Shown here piece after piece: positions 1 to 7,764 of a stretch of DNA of 64,000 bases. Position numbers and translations under genes: made by a program. Within the stretch, counting starts at the first letter, position 1; each line of letters opens with the position of its first letter. The stretch is taken from NCBI RefSeq assembly GCF_002364335.1, contig NZ_DEXW01000077.1, forward strand, positions 6,756-70,755. Direction: 5' to 3'. The notes below the pieces were generated by a model. It was not told where the DNA came from. It worked only from the letters and a program-made list of their open reading frames with translations, and ran no database searches. The DNA is from Winogradskyella sp. UBA3174 (GTDB lineage Bacteria > Bacteroidota > Bacteroidia > Flavobacteriales > Flavobacteriaceae).

Positions 1-220
1 TCCACAATAATGCATGTTTATTGTAAACGACATTGTAGAGAATAACACTACAAAAGCCATTGCAAAAGACATTATTTTATGGAATACTTGCTTCATATCA
101 ATTATCAAAGGTAGAAATTTAAAAGATCTTTTTGATAATATCTTGTTAATTTACAGATTGCGACAACACTTTATAAGTACTATTTTTAGAAATAGTAGCT
201 TAAATAGAGTAGAATTACTA

Positions 221-279
221 TTGAAGTTTACGCTCCAAAATAGTTATATATGCTGTTATTATGTAAAATAGAACTTCAA
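221..279. repeat. Imperfect inverted repeat (left hairpin)
   Basis: TTGAAGTT at 221-228 pairs with AACTTCAA at 272-279. A short extension TAC/GTA follows inside, leaving a 6-base bulge and a long loop. Its right arm contains TTATGTAAAATA, which recurs in the larger hairpin at 635-694. Confidence 0.55.
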
Positions 280-480
280 TGTTTAGGCTTGGCCTCATAA
301 AATTTTGGTTTAAACAATAGGCGAAGTGAGCGTAGATATTTTAGGCTATACAAATACAATTACCCTTTGGATGATTGGATTTACTCATGGTAAATTTATT
401 ATATAATAAGGAATTCGTGAACCTTACGGTTTGTATACAACACTTTACTAAATGTTCGTTTCTAATCGTATTTAGCTAAA

Positions 481-497
481 AATGTACACTGTACATT
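481..497. repeat. 17-bp perfect palindrome
   Basis: AATGTACA-C-TGTACATT is an exact inverted repeat with a one-base centre. It resembles a binding site for a dimeric regulator, but no gene starts close to it, so its role is unknown. Confidence 0.5.
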
Positions 498-634
498 TCC
501 TTAACGCTAAATAGTCTAAAATATAGCGAATGAGCGCCATTGCATCCAGTGGATGGTTTTAGTTGGATACAGGTATTTACATAATTTAAGGAAAAAGAAA
601 TGCAATAAGACCTATGCTTTTATAGTTAAAGCAA

Positions 635-694
635 TTTTACATAACGTCAAATTATAGGATTTTATAAATGTCCTATAATTTATATTATGTAAAA
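635..694. repeat. 60-bp two-part inverted repeat downstream of the mltF-like gene
   Basis: The outer arms TTTTACATAA (635-644) and TTATGTAAAA (685-694) pair perfectly. So do the inner arms AAATTATAGGA (649-659) and TCCTATAATTT (671-681). Only a 4/3-base internal loop separates the two stems, and the apical loop is 11 bases. It lies just after the end of the minus-strand transglycosylase gene but lacks an adjacent U-tract on that strand, so a simple terminator role is unproven. Confidence 0.75.
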
Positions 695-737
695 TACAAG
701 TTTAATCTTCCCTGGGATACATAACACCTCTAGATGC

Positions 738-2195
738 TTACTCCAAAGTAATAAATTGCTTGTAATGATTATAGCGCTCAAAGATCTGTTGTATATAATT
801 AACAGGTTCTGAGCCACGCACATAGCCATGTTTTACAACAGCTTTGTTATAATTTTTCGGAAAACGCAATGCCAATAGCATGTTTTCAACATTATCGGAC
901 CAGATCATTGGATCTAAACCATTTACTTCTGCTAAACGCTGTGCATCTTGCACATGTCCATAACCACAGTTAAATGACGCCAATGCCAATTTAATTCGGT
1001 CTAAACTATCAGGAACTTTATCGAAATAAGAATGCATAAGGTTTAAATAAGCTGTACCTCCTCGCAGACTTTCCTTAGGATCTGATAGATCTTTAATACC
1101 CAAGGAAACAGCCGTTGCAGGCATAACTTGCATTAACCCTGAAGCACCTGCCCATGATTCTGCACTAGGATCAAATCGAGACTCCTGGTAGACCTGTGAT
1201 GCTATCAATCTCCAGTCCATGTCTATGTTGTTGGCATAGGTCTTTATAAGGTCGTCATATTTACTTATTTGATTATTCGTTAAACTATAATAGTCACTTC
1301 GTATTCTGCGTTTAAAAGACCTTCTATTTTTAAAATATTTATTATAAATAACACGATAATCCGTCTTTTTCCGTTCCGTTTTAATCCAGTTATTAATGAC
1401 CATTCGGAAGTTCTTAGACTTTTTTCGAGTGACCCAAGCAATACGTTGTGATAGCGAAATAGGAACATCAATATTTAAAATCGAATTGTTAGAGGCATTT
1501 ATATTGGCGAGGTTTTCATCAGCTATCGTGTATTTAATAGTGCCATCTGCCACCATATCCATAATCTCAGCGGTAGATAGCTGGCTACTCAGGGTATCAA
1601 TAACAATGGTCCCTCCTATTTCGTTTGATAAACTCATTAACCGTTCGTGGTAGGCCGAATTTTTTCGAATGGATACCGTATCGTCAATTAATTCTAAAGG
1701 GTCATGTATGAGTTGATTTTCTAGTGTTTTCCATGACATTTTTAAATGGTTATCTGGTTTTTTTTGCACCAGTACTTGCTTGGTAAGGTATAAATATTCT
1801 GTAAAATCAACTTCCCGCTTGCGTTGATTGGTGATGGTCATGCCATGAGCAATCAGGTCTACATCACCTCTATTTAAGACTTCAAATTGAGCGTCTAAAT
1901 CATCAGATATTATAATTTCTAGTTTTAGATTGAGATGGTCTGCAAGGCGCTCTAAAATTTCATATTCAAATCCCATCGCCTGACCTCTGTACAAGAAATA
2001 ACTGGTGCTACTATAAACCACTAAAGCTCTTAAAACGCCATCTTCTGTGATATCATCTAAGTCTCGGTCTACTGAATTAGCGACAATGCTATCATAGAGG
2101 TCGTCTTCATTGGCCACTTTTAATTTTTCGCGCTGTTCGCAAGAAATTATTTGAAGCGCAATTAGGACTAATAAGAAGTATTTAAATTTAGTCAT
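738..2195 (-). CDS. mltF: MltF-like membrane-bound lytic murein transglycosylase (lipoprotein)
   Basis: Predicted outer-membrane lipoprotein that cleaves peptidoglycan glycan strands, leaving 1,6-anhydro ends. Residues 1-19 form a lipoprotein signal with lipobox IISC (Cys19). Residues ~50-285 resemble the periplasmic solute-binding family 3 fold. Residues ~310-480 are an SLT/goose-lysozyme-type domain, with probable catalytic Glu338 in YQESRFDP followed by ASGLMQVMPATA and FNCGYGHVQDA. This domain order and the 485-residue length fit the MltF family. It follows the DUF6090 pair on the same strand after 39 bp, so it may be cotranscribed. In MltF the N-terminal module regulates the catalytic one (family knowledge). 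Exact substrate control here is unknown. Confidence 0.88.
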   Translation of the reverse strand: MTKFKYFLLVLIALQIISCEQREKLKVANEDDLYDSIVANSVDRDLDDITEDGVLRALVVYSSTSYFLYRGQAMGFEYEILERLADHLNLKLEIIISDDLDAQFEVLNRGDVDLIAHGMTITNQRKREVDFTEYLYLTKQVLVQKKPDNHLKMSWKTLENQLIHDPLELIDDTVSIRKNSAYHERLMSLSNEIGGTIVIDTLSSQLSTAEIMDMVADGTIKYTIADENLANINASNNSILNIDVPISLSQRIAWVTRKKSKNFRMVINNWIKTERKKTDYRVIYNKYFKNRRSFKRRIRSDYYSLTNNQISKYDDLIKTYANNIDMDWRLIASQVYQESRFDPSAESWAGASGLMQVMPATAVSLGIKDLSDPKESLRGGTAYLNLMHSYFDKVPDSLDRIKLALASFNCGYGHVQDAQRLAEVNGLDPMIWSDNVENMLLALRFPKNYNKAVVKHGYVRGSEPVNYIQQIFERYNHYKQFITLE

Positions 2196-2234
2196 CTCTT
2201 AATACCAAATATAAGGATATTTGAATAAGCATAA

Positions 2235-2966
2235 TTATGCCGCAGCATCTTCCATTAAGCGTTCTAGTTTTTTCTTATAGCGCATAAGATCAGAATAAAA
2301 CCCTTTTACTAAATCACCATAACCATTCATATATAAAAATCGTAAGGATGCTATTCTGGCTTTATGACCTTCGTCATACAGCAAATAGTTTATACAATCA
2401 TTCTCGCATCTAAAATCGGTAATTAGCATGGTATACCAGGGTTGTGTAGATTCGAGATATGCAAGATTTGTAGTAAACTTTTCATAGATGATTTTTTCAA
2501 TATCGTCTATATTTTTAAAATACAATTTATAGAGACTACTGAGATACACTAGACTTTCAGAAGCTTCAGAATTATCTAATACTGCATTATCTATCCAATT
2601 CACGTTTTGCTTGTCTAGTCCTAAATCTTTGACATCAAATAATATGGTAGAAATTAAACTGCCATCATCTACTTTAATTTTATCATACTTACGCCCTAGT
2701 GTTTTTAAGTACACATTATCTAAAGTATCTAGTTCATTTCTAAATTTATCTATGTCCCTAATATCTTTTTCTAATTGCACCAGTACCCTATTTTGTAAGT
2801 TATTATTGGTATCTGTAATTTGTTGTTCTTTATTCCAATTATTAAGCCATAAAGCTATGAGAATACCAACAACAACAAGTATAATCTCGCCAATGGCATA
2901 AGCGATATAGTTGGTAAAGCGTTTTTCTTTGAGCATTTCGCTACGTATTTTGTTGAAAATTTTCAT
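2235..2966 (-). CDS. DUF6090 family membrane-anchored protein, downstream copy
   Basis: A 243-residue protein with a short basic N-terminus, then the motif YAIGEIILVVVGILIALWLN, a single membrane helix at ~23-43. A long charged, largely helical region follows. This N-terminal signature marks the DUF6090 family, which is abundant in Flavobacteriaceae and has no known function. A Cys motif near residue 177 (CENDC-INYL) is matched in the neighbouring copy. Its start codon overlaps the stop of the upstream copy (TAATG), which implies translational coupling. The soluble part probably faces the periplasm (inference). Confidence 0.8.
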   Translation of the reverse strand: MKIFNKIRSEMLKEKRFTNYIAYAIGEIILVVVGILIALWLNNWNKEQQITDTNNNLQNRVLVQLEKDIRDIDKFRNELDTLDNVYLKTLGRKYDKIKVDDGSLISTILFDVKDLGLDKQNVNWIDNAVLDNSEASESLVYLSSLYKLYFKNIDDIEKIIYEKFTTNLAYLESTQPWYTMLITDFRCENDCINYLLYDEGHKARIASLRFLYMNGYGDLVKGFYSDLMRYKKKLERLMEDAAA

Positions 2967-3679
2967 TAATATCTATTATTTAAAAAGCCTAGTGTTTTCT
3001 GTAAACCTGCTTTGTAGTCTTCAATATCTAATAAAAAGTCATTATAAAATAATTCAAAATAAGCTAGCCGATTAATATAATTAGGACTTTCAAAATAATT
3101 AAGACAATTTTCTTCACATTTCCCTTTAGTAATATAGTCTGAATACCAATCGTAATTATCGCGTAAGTATTCCATATTATTGACAACCTCTTCTAGTATA
3201 AGCTTATTTTTAAATTGAAATTCATCTTTGCTATAAATTTCATAAAAGCTCAAAATAGAATCGACATATTTATTTTTGGTCTTCAGATCTTTGTTATAAT
3301 TAGATAACAATTCTTGTCCTTTAGATTTAAAATTAATGATATAGCTTCTTGCTAAGATATATCTACAGTCTACACAATTTCTTATCGAATCTTTAAATTT
3401 AGGTCTATAGAGCATTTTTTTGATAAGCTTTTGTGCAGGGTTCAAAGTTTTTATAGCATTTTTTGTTTCTTTTAAGTCGCTTTTAAAATCTGCTTCAATG
3501 ACAGTAATGATGCGATTTAATTCGCTCTGGTCTCCCTTTTGTTGTTTCCAATCGTTAATAGCTAAGGCAATTAATATACCAATAACTACAAGTACAATCT
3601 CGCCAATGGCATAGGTTAAATATTTTCGTGTTTGTGTACCTCTTAGTAACTGAAAACGGGACTTACTGAAGAATCTCAT
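2966..3679 (-). CDS. DUF6090 family membrane-anchored protein, upstream copy
   Basis: A 237-residue paralogue of the next gene downstream. It has the same basic N-terminus, the helix YAIGEIVLVVIGILIALAIN at ~23-43, a helical charged domain and the Cys motif CEENC-LNYF. The two copies share these landmarks but differ widely elsewhere, so the duplication is old. The gene starts 75 bp after the PycTM-like gene on the same strand. It could be the tail of that operon or begin a separate unit; no terminator is visible in the gap. Function unknown. Confidence 0.8.
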   Translation of the reverse strand: MRFFSKSRFQLLRGTQTRKYLTYAIGEIVLVVIGILIALAINDWKQQKGDQSELNRIITVIEADFKSDLKETKNAIKTLNPAQKLIKKMLYRPKFKDSIRNCVDCRYILARSYIINFKSKGQELLSNYNKDLKTKNKYVDSILSFYEIYSKDEFQFKNKLILEEVVNNMEYLRDNYDWYSDYITKGKCEENCLNYFESPNYINRLAYFELFYNDFLLDIEDYKAGLQKTLGFLNNRY

Positions 3680-3754
3680 GAGAAGAAAATATAAAATTAT
3701 TATTGTTTTAAAACTATTTATATTCCGTTTAAGATAAATAGTTTGCTCTAGGAT

Positions 3755-4261
3755 TTAAGCAAATAAAATCCAATATAATGTTGTCAATATTATAAATAGA
3801 AAGCTTAATGCAAAAAACAAGATTGATTTACGGACATTTTTAAACTTAAGATTTATAATCTTACTCTCAGTGTGTATTTGTTCAGCCAGTAATTTATATA
3901 ATTCCTTTTCAGAACCACATACTTTTATTAATTCTGTAGTGTACTGATCCGTATCTCCAAATTTGTTTACAGCATCTCTAAAGAAAAAGACATTTTTATT
4001 ATAGCTTAATTCTATTTGTGGTTTAAAACATCTAAAACAATAAAAAATAGAAATGGCTACTAAAGTAAGCCAGCAAACTAGTAATATTAATAATACTGTA
4101 TTGTCCACAAAGACCTCTCTAAAACGCTCTATACGATCTGCAAAGAGTCCTAAAATTAGACTGTGAAATGAAAATACTATACCAGCTTTTAATTCTGATG
4201 CTCTTATGAGTTTTTCTAAGCGTTCTAACTGTTCCCAATAATTATTTGGATCTTGTGCCAT
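3755..4261 (-). CDS. PycTM-like (Pycsar effector family) small membrane protein
   Basis: This 168-residue protein has the layout of the Pycsar transmembrane effector family (DUF5706/PycTM). An amphipathic N-terminus leads into the motif LKAGIVFSFHSLILGL (~24-39). A membrane helix follows at ~55-76, then a cytosolic stretch with EQIHTESKIINLKFKNVRKS (~127-146), and a last membrane helix at ~147-166. In known Pycsar systems such proteins sense a cyclic pyrimidine mononucleotide and damage the inner membrane (family knowledge). Here it lies 15 bp after a class III cyclase gene, the partner such effectors are normally encoded with. The family call is by eye. SLATT-type 2TM proteins are the main alternative. 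Confidence 0.68.
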   Translation of the reverse strand: MAQDPNNYWEQLERLEKLIRASELKAGIVFSFHSLILGLFADRIERFREVFVDNTVLLILLVCWLTLVAISIFYCFRCFKPQIELSYNKNVFFFRDAVNKFGDTDQYTTELIKVCGSEKELYKLLAEQIHTESKIINLKFKNVRKSILFFALSFLFIILTTLYWILFA

Positions 4262-4276
4262 TGATGAATTATTAAG

Positions 4277-6169
4277 TTAACAATTTACAAAATACATTTT
4301 CATGTAACCTCTATTTTTTACTTCAATTTCACCTCTATATTCACAGTCAAATTCAGACTTTACGATTTGGTAAGTGTTTTCAGAAATATTAATACGTCCT
4401 GCTTCTGAATTGCTTTCCATACGCGATGCAATATTTACAGCATCTCCCCAAATATCGTAGGCGAACTTTTTAGTACCTACAACACCTGCTACTACAGGTC
4501 CTGTATTAATACCAATTCTAATATCAAATGCTGCTGTTGTTATATCATCTAGTTTGGCATTAGCCACAAAATCATTCATTTCTTTGGCAGCTAATACCAT
4601 TTCTTTTGCCTGGTCAATACTATCTAAACTCAAACCACCAACAGCCATATACGCATCACCAATGGTTTTAATTTTTTCTAAACCATACTTTTCCATAATT
4701 AAATCGAACTTAGAGAAATAATGATCTATGGTTTCTACCAACTTTTCAGGAGATAGATTCTCGGCATAACTCGTAAAGCCTTTGAAATCTGAAAACAGAA
4801 CTGTAGTCGATGGGTATTTTTTAGCTTTTACTCTGCCATTATCTTTAAGTTCTTGCGCTGTTTCCTCTGGTAAAATATTGAGTAATAACTTGTCGGATCG
4901 CTCTCTCTCTAACGTTATAATTTTATTAGTAGCTCTCACAAACTTGTTCCGTTTAAATAAGCCAAAGGCTAACAAACCAATTAAAAATAAAACACCAACG
5001 GTTGCTAATAATATAATGCGGTTAGTTTTTCCTTTTTGTAATAAATTTTCTTCTCGTAGAATGCCTTTAGCTGTTTCATTTTCTGCATTTTCTGCCTCGA
5101 GTTCTCTTTTAGCCACTTCAAAATTCATAGACTTTTCTACGTTTTCTAAATTCACGACGCTATCTCTGTAGATAATATGAGTTTTATAGCGGCCTAAAGC
5201 TTCAGATGTATTGCCAGATCTTTCTAATAGTTGAGACAATTGTAAATTAGCGTCACTTATTTGGTCTTTTAAATGATATCTTTCTGCAAGTTTTAAACTT
5301 CTATTAGTATAATTAAATGCAGCGTCGTAATCTTTTTGAGCCACATAAATATCTGACATTGAATTAAGAAAAACAGAGATTGGATAATAATCTTCAACTT
5401 CTTCGAGGATTTTAATTGCCGCATTAATGTTTTCTTTTGCTAAGTCATGCTTACCTTGTTCTGCATAAACCATACCTGTATTCCCTTTATTATAGGCTTT
5501 ACCAACAGGGTAATCTAATAGCTCAAATAGTTTTCCTGATTCTGCGAAATTTAATAAAGCTTTGTCGTATTGTCCGGTTTTATAGTATTCATCACCAGCG
5601 TTTAATAATGCGGATGCCAAACCGATTTCATCATTAATACTTCTCGAATATGTTATAGCTTCATCATAATATTTTTCTGCACTTTCGGAATTACCTAGCA
5701 TTGAATAAGTATCTGCAATAGACCTTAATAAAGTACCTGAAAATTTAAAATCTTTATTCTCAATAGCTAATTCATTACATTTAGAAAAAGCTTCTATTGC
5801 TTCATGAAATTCACCTTTTAACTGCAAAGCATTTCCTTTCTGTAAAAAACCTATAATGCGGTAATCCAAAACAACCTCTTTTTTGAAAAGTCTATTGTTA
5901 GCTGAGCTTCCTGCTTCTTCTATTAAAGTTTGAGCATAAAATAATTTCTCCTCTGGATTCGTTTCGTTCTGTACAATCTGTGCAAGTAAAATTATAATGT
6001 CTTTTTTATTAAAAGTGGTTTTATACTCTTGTTTTAAATCATCTACAACTTCTTGATTTAGCTCACTATCATCTTGACATAATCCTTTTTGATAGCTGAA
6101 CAAAAACAAAAAGCAGCACAATAATAAAATTGACTGCTTTTTAATATAAAATTTTAAATATTTACACAT
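4277..6169 (-). CDS. Membrane-anchored TPR class III adenylate cyclase
   Basis: A 630-residue sensor cyclase. Residues 1-31 are a signal peptide. Residues ~105-335 hold about six TPR units, probably periplasmic, then a helical linker, one membrane helix at ~384-405 and a cytosolic class III cyclase domain at ~430-630. The active site is complete: metal ligands Asp461 (FSDFKGFT) and Asp505 (TIGDAYMAV), purine-selecting Lys501 and Asp572 (YDIWGD), and transition-state residues Asn579 and Arg583. The Lys/Asp pair is the adenylyl rather than guanylyl (Glu/Cys) signature, so cAMP is the expected product. The gene lies 21 bp after the repeat protein and 15 bp before the PycTM-like gene. Confidence 0.85.
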   Translation of the reverse strand: MCKYLKFYIKKQSILLLCCFLFLFSYQKGLCQDDSELNQEVVDDLKQEYKTTFNKKDIIILLAQIVQNETNPEEKLFYAQTLIEEAGSSANNRLFKKEVVLDYRIIGFLQKGNALQLKGEFHEAIEAFSKCNELAIENKDFKFSGTLLRSIADTYSMLGNSESAEKYYDEAITYSRSINDEIGLASALLNAGDEYYKTGQYDKALLNFAESGKLFELLDYPVGKAYNKGNTGMVYAEQGKHDLAKENINAAIKILEEVEDYYPISVFLNSMSDIYVAQKDYDAAFNYTNRSLKLAERYHLKDQISDANLQLSQLLERSGNTSEALGRYKTHIIYRDSVVNLENVEKSMNFEVAKRELEAENAENETAKGILREENLLQKGKTNRIILLATVGVLFLIGLLAFGLFKRNKFVRATNKIITLERERSDKLLLNILPEETAQELKDNGRVKAKKYPSTTVLFSDFKGFTSYAENLSPEKLVETIDHYFSKFDLIMEKYGLEKIKTIGDAYMAVGGLSLDSIDQAKEMVLAAKEMNDFVANAKLDDITTAAFDIRIGINTGPVVAGVVGTKKFAYDIWGDAVNIASRMESNSEAGRINISENTYQIVKSEFDCEYRGEIEVKNRGYMKMYFVNC

Positions 6170-6190
6170 AAATAATACTTCATAATTAAT

Positions 6191-7330
6191 TTACGATTGA
6201 GGCCTTTTACGTACTTGTAGTTTCGGATCAATAGTGAAACTTCTAGTCTTAAAAGGTATAGGGGCTACATTTGCCCAAATATTAGCTTGATAGTTACTCA
6301 TTTTTTCCACTTGCGGGCCAGAACAAACAACTGGACCTTTAGTGTTGTTACCTGCAATACCTTCAATAACAAATGGAGCATCTGCAACCGATTTCCAAAC
6401 ATTATTGCTATAATTATTCATAAATGCTACTTTTGCACCAGAGTATACAACAGGTCCTTTCGCATTATTACCTGCAATACCTTCAATAACAAATGGTGCC
6501 AAAGCAACTAAATGCCATACATTGTTGGCATAGTTATTCATATAAGCGACTTGTTTTCCTGAATAAACTATAGCACCGCCTGAATTTTCGCCTGCTATAC
6601 CCTCAATTACAAAAGGAGCATTGTTAACTTCATGCCATTTATTGTCAGCATAACTATTCATATAAGCAACTCTATTACCTGAGTATATTATAACTCCGTT
6701 CGCATTGTCACCAGTAATACCTTCAATATTAAAAGGTGCAAGAGCAGTCTCTTGCCATACATTTTTAGCATAATTATTCATGTAGGCAACTCTATTTCCA
6801 GAATAGACAATAGCACCTAAAGAGTTTTCACCGGCAACACCTTCTATTTCAAAAGGCGCATCATTAATTGCATGCCAAATATTTTTTTGATAACTACTCA
6901 TATAAGCTACCTTTTGACCTACATAAACAATAGGACCATTTTCATTATTACCAGCAATACCCTCATATCCATTAAGCCCTATTGTAATCGTATAACTCTC
7001 GGTATCTCCTTCATTAATGGATTTATCATTCTTTATATTCGCTTTAAACTTATTATGTCCATTACCGCGACCAAACTGATTCATTAATGCAGAACCACCA
7101 TCTTTTTTCACATTTTGAAAGAATACTGGTGTCATACCATTTTTAGCGACGACAGTCCAAGTTATCATCTGATTTTTGTACACTGACGAAACGTAGTGTT
7201 CAGGATCACCTAGAAGTCCATCAGGATCTCCCATATCATCCGAAAATGCGACCATTAAATTTTTGTTAAGTTCTGTAATGGCATCTGTATCTACAGTTAC
7301 AGTTACATTAGTATCTTTTGCTGTACTCAT
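6191..7330 (-). CDS. Six-repeat (6 x 40 aa) protein, first gene of the cyclase operon
   Basis: A 379-residue protein without signal peptide or membrane helix. Residues 1-122 form a β-rich domain that weakly recalls the AidA/PixA inclusion-body protein family (VTVDTDAI near the start, then an ITWTVVAKNG strand). Residues 123-362 are six contiguous repeats of exactly 40 residues, each with EGIAGNNxxGxxVYSG, then VAYMNNYxxNxW, then APFxI. A 17-residue basic tail follows. Regular 40-residue β-repeats with conserved Gly and Trp suggest a six-bladed propeller or a β-solenoid, as in some lectins. It is the promoter-proximal gene, 21 bp before the cyclase, so it may be a sensor or ligand-binding partner (inference). 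Function unknown. Confidence 0.75.
   Translation of the reverse strand: MSTAKDTNVTVTVDTDAITELNKNLMVAFSDDMGDPDGLLGDPEHYVSSVYKNQMITWTVVAKNGMTPVFFQNVKKDGGSALMNQFGRGNGHNKFKANIKNDKSINEGDTESYTITIGLNGYEGIAGNNENGPIVYVGQKVAYMSSYQKNIWHAINDAPFEIEGVAGENSLGAIVYSGNRVAYMNNYAKNVWQETALAPFNIEGITGDNANGVIIYSGNRVAYMNSYADNKWHEVNNAPFVIEGIAGENSGGAIVYSGKQVAYMNNYANNVWHLVALAPFVIEGIAGNNAKGPVVYSGAKVAFMNNYSNNVWKSVADAPFVIEGIAGNNTKGPVVCSGPQVEKMSNYQANIWANVAPIPFKTRSFTIDPKLQVRKRPQS
6245..6964 (-). repeat. Six tandem 120-bp coding repeats
   Basis: Six in-frame units of exactly 120 bp encode the 40-residue repeats of the preceding protein. No unit gains or loses a codon. The DNA copies differ mainly at third positions and in a few variable loop codons. 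The fixed length points to purifying selection on a folded structure, while the DNA similarity would allow copy-number change by recombination. Confidence 0.9.
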
Positions 7331-7538
7331 GATTTTTAAAGTTTTTATTGATTAATAGCTAATTGTAGGGAGTAAGCGAATTATGTTATGGCTATAAGAA
7401 ACTGATGTTCTAGAAATAATGCCTATTTCTATAGTATTGAATTTTTTCTTTTGGTATACTATAATGTGTTATCATATGGCTTTATCTAAAGCATACAATA
7501 AGCAGTGAGATAGTTCTACAGCACTAACCCATAGAAAC

Positions 7539-7563
7539 TTTTATACCTAAAAACGGTATAAAA
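7539..7563. repeat. Perfect 9-bp hairpin in the operon's upstream region
   Basis: TTTTATACC (7539-7547) and GGTATAAAA (7555-7563) form an exact inverted repeat around a 7-base loop. It lies about 210 bp upstream of the repeat-protein start. It could be an operator or part of a leader transcript. It lacks a flanking U-run, so it is probably not a terminator. Confidence 0.55.
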
Positions 7564-7724
7564 ACATGCTCTGGTAAATTAGGGATAACAATAAATTAAG
7601 GTAGTGTTCTTAGGAAAGGAATAGTTTAAAATTACATATTATTGTCTTAAAAACCAAATATTAATAATTAATAACTAATTTACTCTTAGATAAATAACCT
7701 TAAAATTCATTAATTTATAAGCAT

Positions 7725-7760
7725 AAAAAAAAGCCCATCATATTGTGATGGACTTTTTTA
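7725..7760 (-). terminator. Rho-independent terminator of the large T9SS cargo gene
   Basis: A 14-bp stem (7727-7740 with 7746-7759) with a 5-base loop. Read on the minus strand it has a G-U wobble where the plus strand would have a C-A mismatch, and it ends in a U-run, so it suits the gene ending at 7765. Its core resembles the terminator at 11391-11419. Confidence 0.85.
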
Positions 7761-7764
7761 TAAC

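Larger units (their letters stand above)
1..737. other. Structured region without a convincing gene
   Basis: No open frame here looks like a real protein. An 85-codon frame near the left end has no recognisable domain and runs into a hairpin. The stretch is rich in inverted repeats (221-279, 481-497, 635-694). Two of these end in the same motif, TTATGTAAAATA, at 259-270 and 685-696, each followed by a similar A/T-rich tail. The spacing and shared ends suggest a cassette-like insertion or a structured RNA, but no integrase, transposase or reverse transcriptase lies nearby. Confidence 0.5.
7331..7764. other. 434-bp intergenic region upstream of the cyclase operon
   Basis: This lies between the start of the repeat-protein gene and the end of the large T9SS cargo gene. 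It must hold the promoter of the minus-strand repeat protein-cyclase-PycTM operon, but I found no clear TAnnTTTG box at a convincing distance. A perfect hairpin (7539-7563) and the cargo gene's terminator (7725-7760) are the only recognisable elements. Confidence 0.6.

Noticed and set aside
14..271. 85-codon plus-strand frame in the gene-poor left end
   Set aside because: It has no domain or signal, its composition is low-complexity A/T-driven, and it runs into a hairpin; chance is the simplest explanation.
221..694. Integron attC cassette boundaries
   Set aside because: The hairpins lack the attC core sites, and no integrase is in the window, so only a structural resemblance remains.
6245..6964. 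CRISPR or non-coding satellite from the regular 120-bp spacing
   Set aside because: The units are contiguous in-frame coding repeats with no spacers.
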